Shown: piece after piece, positions 36,839-49,395 of the stretch
Numbering within the stretch: position 1 is the stretch's first letter
How the letters are laid out: the number at the start of each line of letters is the position of its first letter
Source: Ustilaginoidea virens
Taxonomy: Eukaryota > Ascomycota > Sordariomycetes > Hypocreales > Clavicipitaceae
Assembly (NCBI RefSeq): GCF_000687475.1
Contig: NC_057321.1
Location: 62,001-126,000, forward strand
Length of the DNA stretch: 64,000 nt
Reading direction: 5' to 3'
Translations under genes and position numbers: made by a program
Notes under the pieces: generated by a model
What the model saw: the letters and a program-made list of their open reading frames with translations, nothing else
Databases searched by the model: none
What the model was told of the DNA's origin: nothing

Positions 36839-39800
36839 GTTCACACGTCTGACATGGGAGTCGCTGCGGCATACAGAGTTGGGCAGATGCGGGAGGAAGC
36901 TGATGACACCGACCATCTTGAATCCTGGGCCACCAAGCTTTATACACCTTGAGATTCCAGATTCCCCGCCTCCTCCAGGTGGCAGTCACAAAATTTGGTC
37001 TCAAACAAGTCAGTGTCTTGATGCGGCATCGATCGAGGCGTATGGCAGACCAAGACATGGCGAGACTCGCAACGGGCCGTTGGTCTGGAAACTAGTGGGT
37101 GTGCATGGCTGCATGCGGCCCCCAATTCTCTGCTGCGACTGCGGGATAAACATGCATATGATCCCAGCGATAGGGTACGTCTCCCATAGACCTGATTTTT
37201 TTTTTTTGCCATTGCCAAGTTGGCGTTTCCTGTGTATTTCCGGTTGAGGGGCGACGCAGCAGCATTGCCGACTCGCTTCAAATGAATTGGCGCATTGAAA
37301 CCGGAATCTGTCGTGCTTAGTTCATCGTACTTGCTCAGGGACCTGGTCAAGTCATAAAGAAGGAGCTCGTTTCATGGTAGCCTATCTGGGCACCAGCCCT
37401 CGTGCGGAGTTGTTGAACGGTAGAGAGAGAATTGGGGACTTTTTGCAGTGGGAGTGGTGGAAGATGGTGGATGATGGTGGAAGACGGTGAAATTTGAAAT
37501 GACAGGAAGGTGCCGGCACAAGTTTGCAGCTGTCGCATGTCTGTCGCAATCGCACAAGTCGAACCCCCAAAAGGGCTGGTGCAAGCGCCTCGATATGCAA
37601 GAACCGATTAGACCGATCGTCGGCTCGGCGAAAACGCAGCCCGACCTGACCCGACTCGACCCCTCCTTTCTCTGGAGAAGCCCGACCCCTCGCATCACAC
37701 TAGTAAAAGCCCTCGCACCACGGTGCTCCGCCGGCTGCACAATACCAAGTCAGCCACCCCACGGCAATCGCTGCATTCAGAAGGGACCGGTTATCGCGGG
37801 CTTGGAAGGGTCCCGTCAAGAGCCGACAGGATCCAATCTCGCATCCAAGACCTGCAGTCGTCACAGTCGCAGTCGCAGTCTCTTGCTCCGGTCAAGTTTT
37901 GGTTCGTTGGGCTGCGCCCACAGGCACACCTTCCTGTTTCCTCGCATTTGCCAGCCATTTGCAGCAGGAAAGCCAGGAATTTTGACTCACATTAAGAAGC
38001 CTCCCATTTTCCCCTCTATCGAATGCAAAAAATACCTGACTAGGCCGCCCGGTGGGGATTGCAATGAAGCGTGGTCGTGATTTAATCTCCCGACTGGTAT
38101 CTTGGACGTCCAACGCTATGTAAGTAGCGGTGCGGATAGTTGCTTGGGTTAGCGGGCATGCCTTTCCGTTTCCTTACAAAAAAAACCCCCCGATTTATGA
38201 TCAGCCTAAAAGTGCTCACTGGTCGAAATGGCGAGGTAGAGATGAGAAACATGGCCAAGATGTAGTGCCTACGGCAAGTAGGGCAGAAAGGCGGCAGGGT
38301 TCTGGTACGGCCGTCATCATCAAATACTTTGTCGGCAAATAACCGCGAACCCAAACCTAAGCCTACATGACCGAACCCGGTAAAACTCGGACCGTCTACT
38401 ACATTTCAGGGTCAGGCCCTCACAACGCGTAGTGCTCTCTCGAGAGAAGGAATGTTCTTTGAAAGAATGAAGAAAGCAGCGAATTGAGCAATCTTTCCAA
38501 ATTACGACTGGATCAGCACTGCGGGTGGGATCCCAGTAGAAACGCAAGGCGCAAAATTGGCGCATCTTGAGCAAAACCTGGCACCTTACTAAAATCAGCA
38601 TAGATCTGCAGCATACATTTATAAAAGTATGACGTATCCTATAACTCTAAACCCCAATTTAAAATGACCGCGCTAGCAGGGGCCGCTTAGATGCCCTATA
38701 ATATGGATCAATACATAGTATAGCAGCTGAGAAGATACGCTAATTTAGCGGTTTTTATATAACTGGAAATAAATATGCCGCGCTAATAATGTTGGCGTTT
38801 CTCTAGCCTGGTCTAGGCAGCACCAGGTAAAGTCTGCACACAATTTATAAGTCGGTTGTGCTTCTAAATGCCACGCGTCTTGCCTGGCATTTTACTTGGA
38901 TCTCGGCCGCATGCGTATAGGAAGAAAACGTCGAGTGGCTAGGGGTCCCGCTGGGCTCCGACCTGGGAATTCTTTTTTTTTTTTTTTTTTTTTTTTTTCC
39001 ATGCAATATTTGGCTACTAGATGATATGAATCAGTATCTGTAGGATTTGAACGACTATTCACGGCGCGGTTCAATTCCTGCCGCGGTTTTTGTTTCAATT
39101 AAGTCTTCGTGGCATTTGCGATTTTTATGCATCACCAAGACGCATCTTCATATTAGCCAAATAAACCCCTGGTCAAGTTGGGCTGTCTGTTTCTCTTGCA
39201 CATTTCGTGCCTTTTGTTTTATTCGTTTCTGCCAACGGATTCCAACGCCGGCAAGAATGCCCATGCTCGCAGATCAATAGCCGCCACGCCACGTAAGGAA
39301 GCTGCGCAGGGGGATCCATTTTAAATTCCAGTGTGCCGTCTCGTCCCGTCCCATGTCATCTCAATTACATTTGAGCCGCACAGAAATGGGACTCATGCGA
39401 CCTGCAAACACAAACCGTGCCGGGTACTAAAGATGACGGGCGTGAGCCTCAGGCTGATCGCCCTGTCACGCCTGAATAGGACCATTGTGGAGAATCTCGG
39501 GTACCTGCGTCAGACCTTCAACTACCGGAGGCTTCTAGCCAACAAAATGAATACGAGCTATGCAACCAATCGCTTTTAAAGGTGGATGTTGCAACCCACT
39601 CCTCAGCCACTTCGCACTAGCAAAGCTTAAGTCGATTCCGGGGCTACCTGTCTGCTGGTTGACATCCGACTAATGCAGTACGTGGCAAAGACGCTTAAGG
39701 CGATGGTAGCCGGGAGTATCGCAAGTTACATGACTTGAATTCCAGTGAAATCAACCATGATGCGACAAAGTCAATCATCTACAAGTCTATCGCCCAACTG

Positions 39801-41102
39801 GGCCCTAGTCCCAAAAGCAAGTCTTCCGAAAACTGCTCCCTTCCAATGAAAGTACACGAAATCAAGCGAAGAGAGATGCCGCGTTATCTCTCCGTGGAAT
39901 TCACAACAGGGCCTTATGCACCTAATTTCCAGTCCAAGTAAACAGCATTTCAAGACAGCGCGATGACGTGAACAAAGCAAATCGGCAGGGTTTGCAGCTG
40001 AGACGGATAAACAAAGTCGTGATGATCATTGTGTATATAAGGGCTCGTGTACACCGGCACATTTAGTTGCCAACTAACAACCCGCATACTTTTTGTGTTT
40101 CCCCCTTCGTCCTGCTTGACCATATCCGACATGGCTTGACTTTGTTCGACCCCGTCTGATCTCGCTTGGGCTGCTTTCGGACACAACCCACCTGAGAATC
40201 CCAAACCAGACTATCGACAATGCCGCGCCGCGAAAACAAGTACACTTGACCTGATCCATTGCAACCAGATTCAATTATCAATGCGACTTGTCCAGTTGAG
40301 TGTATAAAAACCCAGAGTTCAGTTTAAGACAAATAATTTTTTGCTTTGTAATAGTACTTAACTACTGAAAATTAAATGCTTATCTTGCAAATTACTCTTA
40401 ACACTCTGTAGTTAAAATATTTTAATGTAAGATTCCAAATGTAATATTTAATAATAATTTTGGATTAGTAAAATTTCGGATTAAGTATTATTTTGATTAA
40501 CCTGATATCTTAGGGTACTAAATATATATAATGTATTATACACCTTATTTTATAAGTATAAATAAATTGTTTTATTAATGAAAAAGTAATATTATAATTA
40601 CTTGATTTAATAGTACATAATATTAAATTTAAGTATAACTTGAATACTTTTTTATTAAATTTATTACATATTATAATATATGCAAGAAAAATGTAATTTT
40701 ACATACATAATAATTTTCAGAATTGTAAAATTAATGACACTTAAAAGGCTACGTATTTTAATCTACTTACGTAGCGCTAGTTGAAAAGTAATATAAATTA
40801 AGTAAAGTTAAAAAATTAGCGTCATTTTAAACTGTTCCATTATTACTTAATATGATTTACTTTTCTTAATTATTTTTTACATTATATAATATAACTGTGA
40901 TAAAATATATAAATGTATTATTAGAATCTATTGCTATATATATAACTTATCTACATAATAGATTTAAGATCTTGCAATTCTAGCATCATTCTTATTTAAC
41001 TATAAAGTCTATTAAAGACAATAACTTTGAATGATTATAATAATATCTGGTTTATTTTATCTGAAGTCAATAATCCAACGGTAGATTGACACTATAGAAA
41101 CA
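36839..41102. other. 4.3-kb spacer, ending in a very A+T-rich block
   Basis: No gene recognised. 36.84-38.6 kb has ordinary composition and includes the SDR promoter. A sequence shared with 57.67 kb lies near 38.66 kb. An uninterrupted T26 run is at 38973-38998. From about 40.32 to 41.09 kb the sequence is extremely A+T-rich, with runs such as TATTAAATTTAAGTATAACTT but no CpA bias like that of the 7-22 kb block. It immediately precedes the giant surface-protein gene and probably holds its promoter. Confidence 0.45.
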
Positions 41103-44100
41103 ATGAATAGGATATTTCTACAAGGACTTGGGCTCCTGGGTATTCAAATATGCTTATGGACAAGAGGAGCTATAGGCGATTGTTCAGATATCACAGTATA
41201 TTATCAACCTCTTCAAGTATACTGCCAAGGAGCAAGTTATGCCTTGACAGGCGCTTAGTAAGTTACGCACCTACATAGCAAGTCGTCGTTGTCAGTGCAG
41301 CATGAAGAAGCTAATTTCTAGCAACAGCACTAGCATAGGTTGTTTAAACGAGGATCATGTTACCACCGCTGTATCCAATACTGGCATCGTTACGACTACT
41401 ACGCAACCGTCAGTCGCCACTCAGCCCGGGTCGGTGACTGGTTCGGCAAGTTCATCGCCCAGTCAGGGTTGTGCGCTTCCAATCACTATCGCGGGCTTTC
41501 AATTATACGGATGCGCATTCTCGGCTGTTGGCTTCCCAGGGTTTATCAAAGTCAATTCGGACAACGCAATGGACCTAGCAAGATGTGCTGCCACATGCAC
41601 AACGCGTTTCATGGGCGTTTATAATACGTGAGTTGCCAATCAAATGCATGAGAATATGTGCTGTTAGCAAATGATAAGGAAACTAATTATTGAACGGTAA
41701 AAAGCGATTGTTTTTGTGGAGACAGAGTCGACGCCAGCCTAGTAACAACCTCGACGGGCATATGCAATATTCCGTGCCCTGGCAATAAGAAGTGGTGTTG
41801 TGGTGGGCAAGGCGTGCAAAGGAGGTCTGACCATCTCTGGAAGCGGCAAATAATAGACTTGACAACCATTGGGTTATCTCTGTACCAGCGACTGCAAGAC
41901 ACGGGTAACAGTGGTACCATATCGACAACGAATCCATTTCAAACAGCATCCTACGTGACAGTAACACAGCCATTCAGTGGGCAAGTCACTGCACCAACAA
42001 CCATTACAATTCCTCCCAGCGGCACAAACCCAGGTAGCGAGGTCGTTATTACGCCGCCGGCAACCGGAATCGTTACGCTCACTCAGGCATTCAGCGGATC
42101 ACTCACAGTACCTACTACTATAACAATTCCACCAAGCGGCACGAACCCCGGCAGCGTAATAGTTCTGACGCCTCCAGTAACAGGGCCCTATGTAACATTT
42201 ACCCAGCCTATCTCAGGCACTAATAGCGTACCGACTACTGTCACCATCCCTCCTAGCGGCACCAACCCAGGCAGTGTGCTTATTATTACGCCTCCAGTAA
42301 CAGGGCCCTTTGTAACATTTATACAGCCTATCTCGGGAACTAACAGCGTTCCTACTACTATCACGATTGCCCCTAGCGGCACCAACCCGGGTAGCGTCGT
42401 TATTATTACGCCGCCGGCAACAGGACCCTCTTATGTGACATTTACTCAGCCTATCTCGGGCCCCAATAGCGTACTGACTACTGTCACCATCCCTCCTAGC
42501 GGCACTAACCCGGGAAGTGTGTTAATCATTACGCCCCCAGCGACCGGTTCCTATGTAACACTTATACAGCCTATCTCGGGAACCAATAGCGTTCCTACGA
42601 CTGTTACAATCCCCCCCAGTGGCACCAACCCAGGCAGCGTGTTTATCATTACGCCCCCTTCGACCGGCTCCTACGTAACATTTACCCAGCCTATATCTGG
42701 TACTAATAGCGTGCCTACCACGATCACTATCCCTCCTAGCGGAAATAACCCCGGCAGTGTACTTATTGTTACGACGCCGACTGCTGGTACTTCCTATGTA
42801 ACGATACTACAGCCTATAACAGGCACTAATAGCGTGCCAACCACGATCACTATCCCTCCTAGCGGCACCAACCCCGGTAGTATACTTATTATTACGACGC
42901 CAGCTACTATTCCTTCCTATGTAACGATATTGCAGCCTATAACAGGCACTAATAGCGTGCCTACCACGATCACTATCCCTCCTAGCGGTACTAACCCCGG
43001 TAGTATACTTATTGTTACGACGCCAGCTACTATTCCTTCCTATGTAACGATATTACAGCCTATAACAGGCACTAATAGCGTGCCTACCACGATCACTATC
43101 CCTCCTAGCGGAACTAACCCCGGTAGTATACTTATTGTTACGACGCCAGCTACTATTCCTTCCTATGTAACGATATTACAGCCTATAACAGGCACTAATA
43201 GCGTGCCTACTACAATCACTATCCCACCTAGTGGCACTAACCCCGGCAGTGTGCTTATTGTTACGACGCCAGCTACTATTCCATCCTATGTAACGATATT
43301 ACAGCCTATAACAGGCACTAATAGCGTGCCTACTACGATCACTATCCCTCCTAGCGGAACTAACCCCGGCAGTGTGCTGATTATTACAACGCCGACTGCT
43401 GCTCCTTCAACTGCTGGTCCTTCCTATGTGACGATTTTACAGCCTATAACAGGCACTAATAGCGTGCCTACTACAATCACTATCCCACCTAGTGGCACTA
43501 ACCCCGGCAGTGTACTTATTGTTACGACGCCAGCTACTATTCCATCCTATGTAACGATATTACAGCCTATAACAGGCACTAATAGCGTGCCTACCACGAT
43601 CACTATCCCTCCTAGCGGAACTAACCCCGGTAGTATACTTATTGTTACGACGCCAGCTACTATTCCTTCCTATGTAACGATATTACAGCCTATAACAGGC
43701 ACTAATAGCGTGCCTACTACGATCACTATCCCTCCTAGCGGAACTAACCCCGGCAGTGTGCTGATTATTACAACGCCGACTGCTGCTCCTTCAACTGCTG
43801 GTCCTTCCTATGTGACGATTTTACAGCCTGTAACAGGCACTAATAGCGTGCCTACTACAATCACTATCCCACCTAGTGGCACTAACCCCGGCAGTGTGCT
43901 TATTGTTACGACGCCAGCTACTATTCCATCCTATGTAACGATATTACAGCCTATAACAGGCACTAATAGCGTGCCTACCACGATCACTATCCCTCCTAGC
44001 GGAACTAACCCCGGCAGTGTGCTGATTATTACAACGCCGACTGCTGCTCCTTCAACTGCTGGTCCTTCCTATGTGACGATTTTACAGCCTATAACAGGCA

Positions 44101-47100
44101 CTAATAGCGTGCCTACTACAATCACTATCCCACCTAGTGGCACTAACCCCGGCAGTGTACTTATTGTTACGACGCCAGCTACTATTCCATCCTATGTAAC
44201 GATATTACAGCCTATAACAGGCACTAATAGCGTGCCTACTACGATCACTATCCCTCCTAGCGGAACTAACCCCGGCAGTGTACTTATTGTTACGACGCCA
44301 GCTACTATTCCTTCCTATGTAACGATATTACAGCCTATAACAGGCACTAATAGCGTGCCTACTACGATCACTATCCCTCCTAGCGGAACTAACCCCGGCA
44401 GTGTGCTGATTATTACAACGCCGACTGCTGCTCCTTCAACTGCTGGTCCATCCTATGTAACGATATTACAGCCTATAACAGGCACTAATAGCGTGCCTAC
44501 TACGATCACTATCCCTCCTAGCGGCACCAACCCCGGTAGTATACTTATTATTACGACGCCAGCTACTATTCCTTCCTATGTAACAATATTGCAGCCTATA
44601 ACAGGCACTAATAGCGTGCCTACTACGATCACTATCCCTCCTAGCGGCACCAACCCCGGTAGTATACTTATTATTACGACGCCAGCTACTATTCCTTCCT
44701 ATGTAACAATATTGCAGCCTATAACAGGCACTAATAGCATGCCTACAACGATCACTATCCCTCCTAGCGGCACCAACCCAGGCAGTGTGGTTATCGTCAC
44801 AACGCCATCGTCAGGAGCGTCCTTCGGGCCGTCTTCAGGGCCGGCAACGGGACCATCATCAGCGCCGTCATCAGTGCTATCATCAGGGCTGGCAACTGGA
44901 CCGTCATCAGCGCCATCATCAGGGCCAGGATCCGGGTCAGCATCAGGGTCAGCGTCAGGGCCATCTTCAGCGACGTACTACATGACATTTGCACAGCCTA
45001 TCTCGGGCACTAATAGCGCGCCTACTACGGTTACTATACCCCCTAGCGGTACCAACCCAGGCAGTGTTATTATTATTACGACGCCATCATCAGGTCCGGC
45101 ACCGGGGATGTCATCTGGACAGTCTTCCGGGCCATCGTCAGCGCTGTACTATGTGACCTTTACACAGTCACTCTCTGGCACGTATAGCGTTCCTACGACC
45201 GTTACGGTACCACCTAGTGGCACTTACCCAGGAAGTGTGTTCATTCTTACCCCTTTATCAACTATTAGTGCTTCCATCACTTTCCTTACGCAGACATCTC
45301 CTGTTACTTCGGCCGTAGCATTGACAAGCTCTACTTCTTCTGTACTTGCTTCCCCATCTATAGCATGTAAACTCCGAGGAGGGCCTACAAGTTCTAGATG
45401 TCCGCCTTTCCGGACAATACAAAACGGCGCTGGTACCTATGCTCTTTGTCAACAATCCTGCCAAAGCCTTGCAAATTGCGCGTCCTTTGCGATAAGTGCT
45501 ACTCAGGATGGCAGCTGTTTTCTATATAGTTATACAGCTCTTACCTGTGCTAGTGAATCTGGGGATGGTTTCTTATTTTCTGATGCAGGGTGCCCTATTT
45601 ATCCCTCGTGCTTAATTGAAGGGGGACCGACTTCAAATGCCTGCCCACCTTATAAGGTTGTCTCGGGTGCTAGCACCCTCGCCCTCTGTCAACAGTCATG
45701 TTCTAGGGATTCTTTATGCCAATCTTTTGCTATCGGAAGGGCGCAGAATGGTGATTGTTTTCTATATTCTGAATCTGCCCTTACCTGTGCTAGCCAACCT
45801 GGGACAGGATTTTTCTTCTCTGATACAAATTGTCCGGCAATTTTGAGTCCTTATTGCTTATTAGAGGGCGGGGAAACTTCATCTAATTGCCCGCCTTATA
45901 GGACTATTGTCACAGGTGCTGGTACCGTTGATCTCTGTCAAGCGGCATGTTCTAGTGATCCTATTTGCCAATCTTTTGCTGTTGCAAGGGGTCAAAATAC
46001 CAAGTGTTGGATTTATACTACTTCAGCTCTTACTTGTGCTAGCCAGCCGGGGAATGGCTTCTTTTTCTCAGATACGAATTGCTCTTCTACTATAACACCG
46101 CCTTTCTATCCGTCTTTATCACCTAGTTGTAAACTCCGAGGAGGGCCTACGTCTTCTTCTAGATGCTTGCCTTTCCAAACAATTGCCGATGGCTCGAGTA
46201 CTTACGCTCTCTGTCAACAATCCTGTCAACGTACTGCTAATTGTAACTCCTTTGCAATAAGTAGTACCCAAGATGGCGCCTGTTTTCTTTATACTTACAC
46301 CGCTCTTACATGTGCTAGTGAAACTGGAAGTGGCTTTTTATTCTCTGATGCAAGCTGCCCTATATCACCTTCATGTTTAATTCAAGGGGGAGAAACTTCA
46401 AATGCCTGCCCACCTTATAAGACAATTACTTCAGGTGCCAATACTGTATCACTCTGCGAACAAGCCTGTGCTAGTGATAATTCATGCTTCTCTTTTGCTG
46501 TTGCAACAGGTCAGAACCGTTATTGTTGGCTTTATGCTTATTCTGCTCTTTTATGTGGGAGCCAGCCTGGGACAGGATTTTTCTTTTCTGATAAAAGTTG
46601 CCCTAGAACAATCTCAACCCCCTCCTGCTTACTTGAGGGCGGGGAAACTTCATCTAATTGCCCGCCTTATAGGACTATTGCTACAGGTGCTAGTACTGTT
46701 ACACTATGTCAAATGGCATGTTCTAGTGATCCTTTTTGCCAATCTTTTGCTGTTGCAAAAGGTCAAAATACCCGGTGTTGGCTTTATGCTACTTCAGCTC
46801 TTACCTGTGCTAGTCAGCCAGGGAATGGCTTCTTTTTCTCGGACAAAAATTGTTACTCTCCTCAAGGTTGGGTTACGCTTACACAGGCATTTACCGGGTC
46901 CCTAACAGTAGCCACCACTGTAACTATTGCGCCTATCGGCACTATTCCTGGCAGTGTGCTCATTATAACGCCCCCGACAATAGCCCCTTCTGTTGCAGTT
47001 ACGCAGTCTCTTTCTGTTTCTGGAATTAGTAGCTTTATACCTTATACTGTGACACAAACCATCACGCAGGCTGGGACAACATTTATTCAAACTGTTGTCA

Positions 47101-47945
47101 TTACACCATCTCAAGTCATAGGCACGTCCTCATCTTTTCCTGTGCCGACGTCGACACCAAGCCTCACCCTACTTTACAGATGTACCACTCTTAGCAGTGG
47201 CCAACATTTTGAGAGTATCAACTCTCAATGCGAAGGACAGCATACAGACGGTCCTATTGGCTACATCTATACTCTTTCGTCGTCAGTTCCGGGTACTACT
47301 TTACTTTATCGGTGTACTATTCCAGCCACATCAGACATTTTTTCTAGCATTAATCCGGCTTGCGAAGGTAATCATCTAGATAGCCTTATGGGCTACGTTT
47401 ATCCACCCTCTGCCAATATCACAAATACAACTGGAATATACCGCTGTGTTATTAAAAGTGGTAGTTACCAGGATCATTTTGAGAGCACCAATCCAGCATG
47501 CGAGGGTCAGTATACAGACGGGCTTTTAGGATATATCTTTCCTTTGCAGCCTACGACATCTAATCTTACTTTACTTTACAGATGTACCACTGTGGGCTCT
47601 GGGAATCATTTTGAAAGTATCAACTCGCAATGTGAAGGCCATCATGTAGATGGTCCTATTGGCTATATTTATACTCTGTCGTCTTCAGTTCCGGGAACTA
47701 TTTTACTTTTCCGGTGCACTATTCCTAGTACTGGGGATATTTTTTCCAGTATTGATCCTCATTGTGAAGGTCAGACGGTAGATGGTGTTATGGGGTTTGT
47801 ATATCCTTTAACTTCTACAATTCCAAATACTATCAAAGTATACCGTTGCGTTATTCAAAGTACACAAGATCATTTTGAGAGCACTGATCCACAATGTGAG
47901 GGTCAGCATGTGGATAACCCTCTTGCTTATTTAATTCGCCTATAA
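41103..47945 (+). CDS. Giant secreted WSC / flocculin-repeat / Apple-module surface protein, about 2,240 aa
   Basis: Proposed exons are 41103-41257, 41301 (or 41322)-41627 and 41705-47945. The second intron ends AAAAAG|C, so that the WSC motif YNTDCFCGDRVDAS is restored. The N-terminus (MNRIFLQGLGLLGIQICLW) looks like a signal peptide. A WSC-like domain spans about residues 117-205 (LYGCAFSAVGFPGF, MDLARCAATC, CFCGD, ICNIPCPG, WCCGG). Residues about 243-1350 are some 25 copies of a 40-45-residue repeat (YVTILQPITGTNSVPTT, ITIPPSGTNPGS, LIITTP), rich in Thr/Ser/Pro and similar in style to yeast flocculin repeats. Six Cys-rich Apple/PAN-like modules follow (about 1381-1880), then one stray repeat, then six YRC...HFES..CEGQ..D...GY modules (about 1980-2240). 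No GPI-type tail is visible. It is probably a cell-wall adhesin or sensor-like surface protein; ligand unknown. The start has no upstream in-frame alternative in the A+T-rich leader. Confidence 0.85.
41950..45275 (+). repeat. Coding tandem array, about 25 units of about 120-140 bp
   Basis: Each unit encodes a VT..QP.(S/T)GT.S.PTT(I/V)TIPPSGTNPGS.(L/V)I(I/V)T.P segment. Units at 42.79-44.78 kb are nearly identical (123 bp, or 138 bp when the TPTAAPSTAGPS linker is present), while units at the left end (41.95-42.78 kb) and right end are diverged. This is the usual picture of recent amplification in the centre of an adhesin array. A second, degenerate spacer of GPSSGP/APSSG repeats lies at 44.81-44.98 kb. 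Confidence 0.92.
45366..46858 (+). repeat. Six Apple/PAN-like modules arranged as two A-B-C triplets
   Basis: Each module of about 76 residues has the pattern C-L-x-G-G-x-T-S...CPP(Y/F)..I..GA.T..LCQ..C.....C.SFA......CF/WLY...LTCAS..G.GF.FSD..C. Modules 1 and 4 begin CKLRGGPTSS, modules 2 and 5 begin CLI(E/Q)GG.TSNACPPYK, and modules 3 and 6 begin CLLEGGETSSNCPPYRTI. Modules 4-6 are therefore a duplicate of 1-3. The Cys spacing suggests a disulfide-stabilised PAN/Apple-type fold, commonly used for protein or carbohydrate binding. Confidence 0.85.
47161..47942 (+). repeat. Six C-terminal YRC...CEG modules, again two triplets
   Basis: The modules of about 43 residues follow L-Y-R-C-x6-9-(H/I)F-x-S-x2-P/S-x-CEG-x3-D-x2-(I/L/M)GY. 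Modules 1 and 4 share TTLSSG/TTVGSG and SQCEG, modules 2 and 5 share DIFSSI, and modules 3 and 6 share CVI..QDHFEST. The spacers TLSSSVPGT (after 1 and 4) confirm duplication of a triplet. They resemble the small repeats annotated as DUF5648-like in other proteins. That resemblance is from memory and unconfirmed. Confidence 0.8.
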
Positions 47946-49395
47946 TTTAGGTGATATTATTTAAATATTAAGTTTGCTTAATTTGAAACTTAAGATTTAT
48001 ATTTTACTTAACTAAATGTTTCTTATTTTTCCTGTTGATGTATTATAGTTTTAATGTATATAGAGAATAATAACTAATAAAGAAACTTGCAACGGCTACC
48101 GCTGTACGGCAGCTTCCACCATCACTACCGCTGCTACTGTATCATTGGGGCACTGCTGCTGCTATTACCGCGGCGGCTTCCACTATCGCGGCTGCATCTA
48201 TCGCTACGTTTCACATATGACGGATTGACCGCCTGACGCACCGTTCGACATTTTCTAACAGGTGTTGCAAAATGGTGGCTTAGAACACCGTTGGAAAAGT
48301 GGGCTAAGCACCGGCAGTGGCGGACAAGGCGTTGTTATAATAAAACAAAGGCTGGTTAAAGATTTAAATGCACGAGAGGTTGACCAAGGCGAAGAAGTCA
48401 GGGAAATCTGTTTCTAATTATTGGTGATTATTCTATCTAGAAAGAGGGTATTCTAGACCTATTTCTACTGCCTTGAAGAGGTAGTAGAAAATCATGAGAA
48501 GCCGTAGAAAATAGCGAAAAACCTGACAAAAAAGTCGTCGTGCCCAATCGTGCCCAACCGTGCCCGACCTAGCCCAATTCCTACCAAATCCTACCGAACC
48601 TAGCCCAGTGGCTAGTAGCGGTATGCCGGATGCCTTATAACAGCCCACCGTAAGGACCGGAGGCCCCATTATAGTATGCCGTAAAGGCCCGGTATAGCGA
48701 GAGACCGTAAGTAGAAGGCCGAAGGTGCCAGTATTCTGGCTGGGTTGACCATTTGGTAATCCCGTAAGAAATGTGCCGCCCGTAGTGAGGCCCTGTGGTC
48801 CGCTGTGTCCGGCCGCTGTGGCCGGACGTGGCCCACTGTAGCCGGTGCTGTGACCGGCGTGGTGCCCCACTGTATCCGGCGTTGTGGGGCGTTGTGACCT
48901 ACTATGATGCCTGGTAAAGCCACCGCAATATATCGACGTAGCGGCTATATAGTGACGAGACCAGTACCAAAATGCAGCTTAAAAGGCGCTGATTTCAACA
49001 ACTATGGATATTGTCAAAGTCTGGCTCGGTTACGCCTCTAAAACATTGGTAATAATAGCCCCTTAGAGCTGTCCCTGTTCCCACTATAAATGGCTAGCGT
49101 AACGAGTCTGAGTCAGTTGGGCTCGCTATTACGGGGGCTCGTTATTATCAATTAATTTTATTTCGGTTTTCCCCTATGCATTGTGACAGCCACTAAGCAA
49201 GTCAACTAACTGCGACTTCCTCGAAACTCTATTCCAAACAACGCACGCTTCCATCGCGACAGTCCTGGAACTATAACCGGCAATAGTTAAACCCAGAATA
49301 CGAAAATAGAAAAAAAAACAGGTCGACGACTTAAAAAGTGTCGAGAGCTAAAAACTTGCCACAAAGCATATGCAAGACCAGGGGAGGCGAGTAAA
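47946..49395. other. Spacer with repeat-like sequence, no gene
   Basis: The first about 140 bp are A+T-rich and include the likely polyadenylation region. 48.09-48.21 kb is CCGCTGC/TATCGCGGC-rich low-complexity DNA. 48.54-48.62 kb contains tandem CGTGCCCAAYCGTGCCCAA-type words, and 48.78-48.90 kb carries repeated GGCC..TGTGGCC and CCGG..GTTGTG words. This looks like a decayed repeat family. No protein domain was found. Confidence 0.45.

Noticed and set aside
48433..48923. Overlapping minus-strand open frames rich in Gly/Pro/His
   Set aside because: They come from short GTGGCC/CCGG repeats, so the apparent protein is a by-product of low-complexity DNA.
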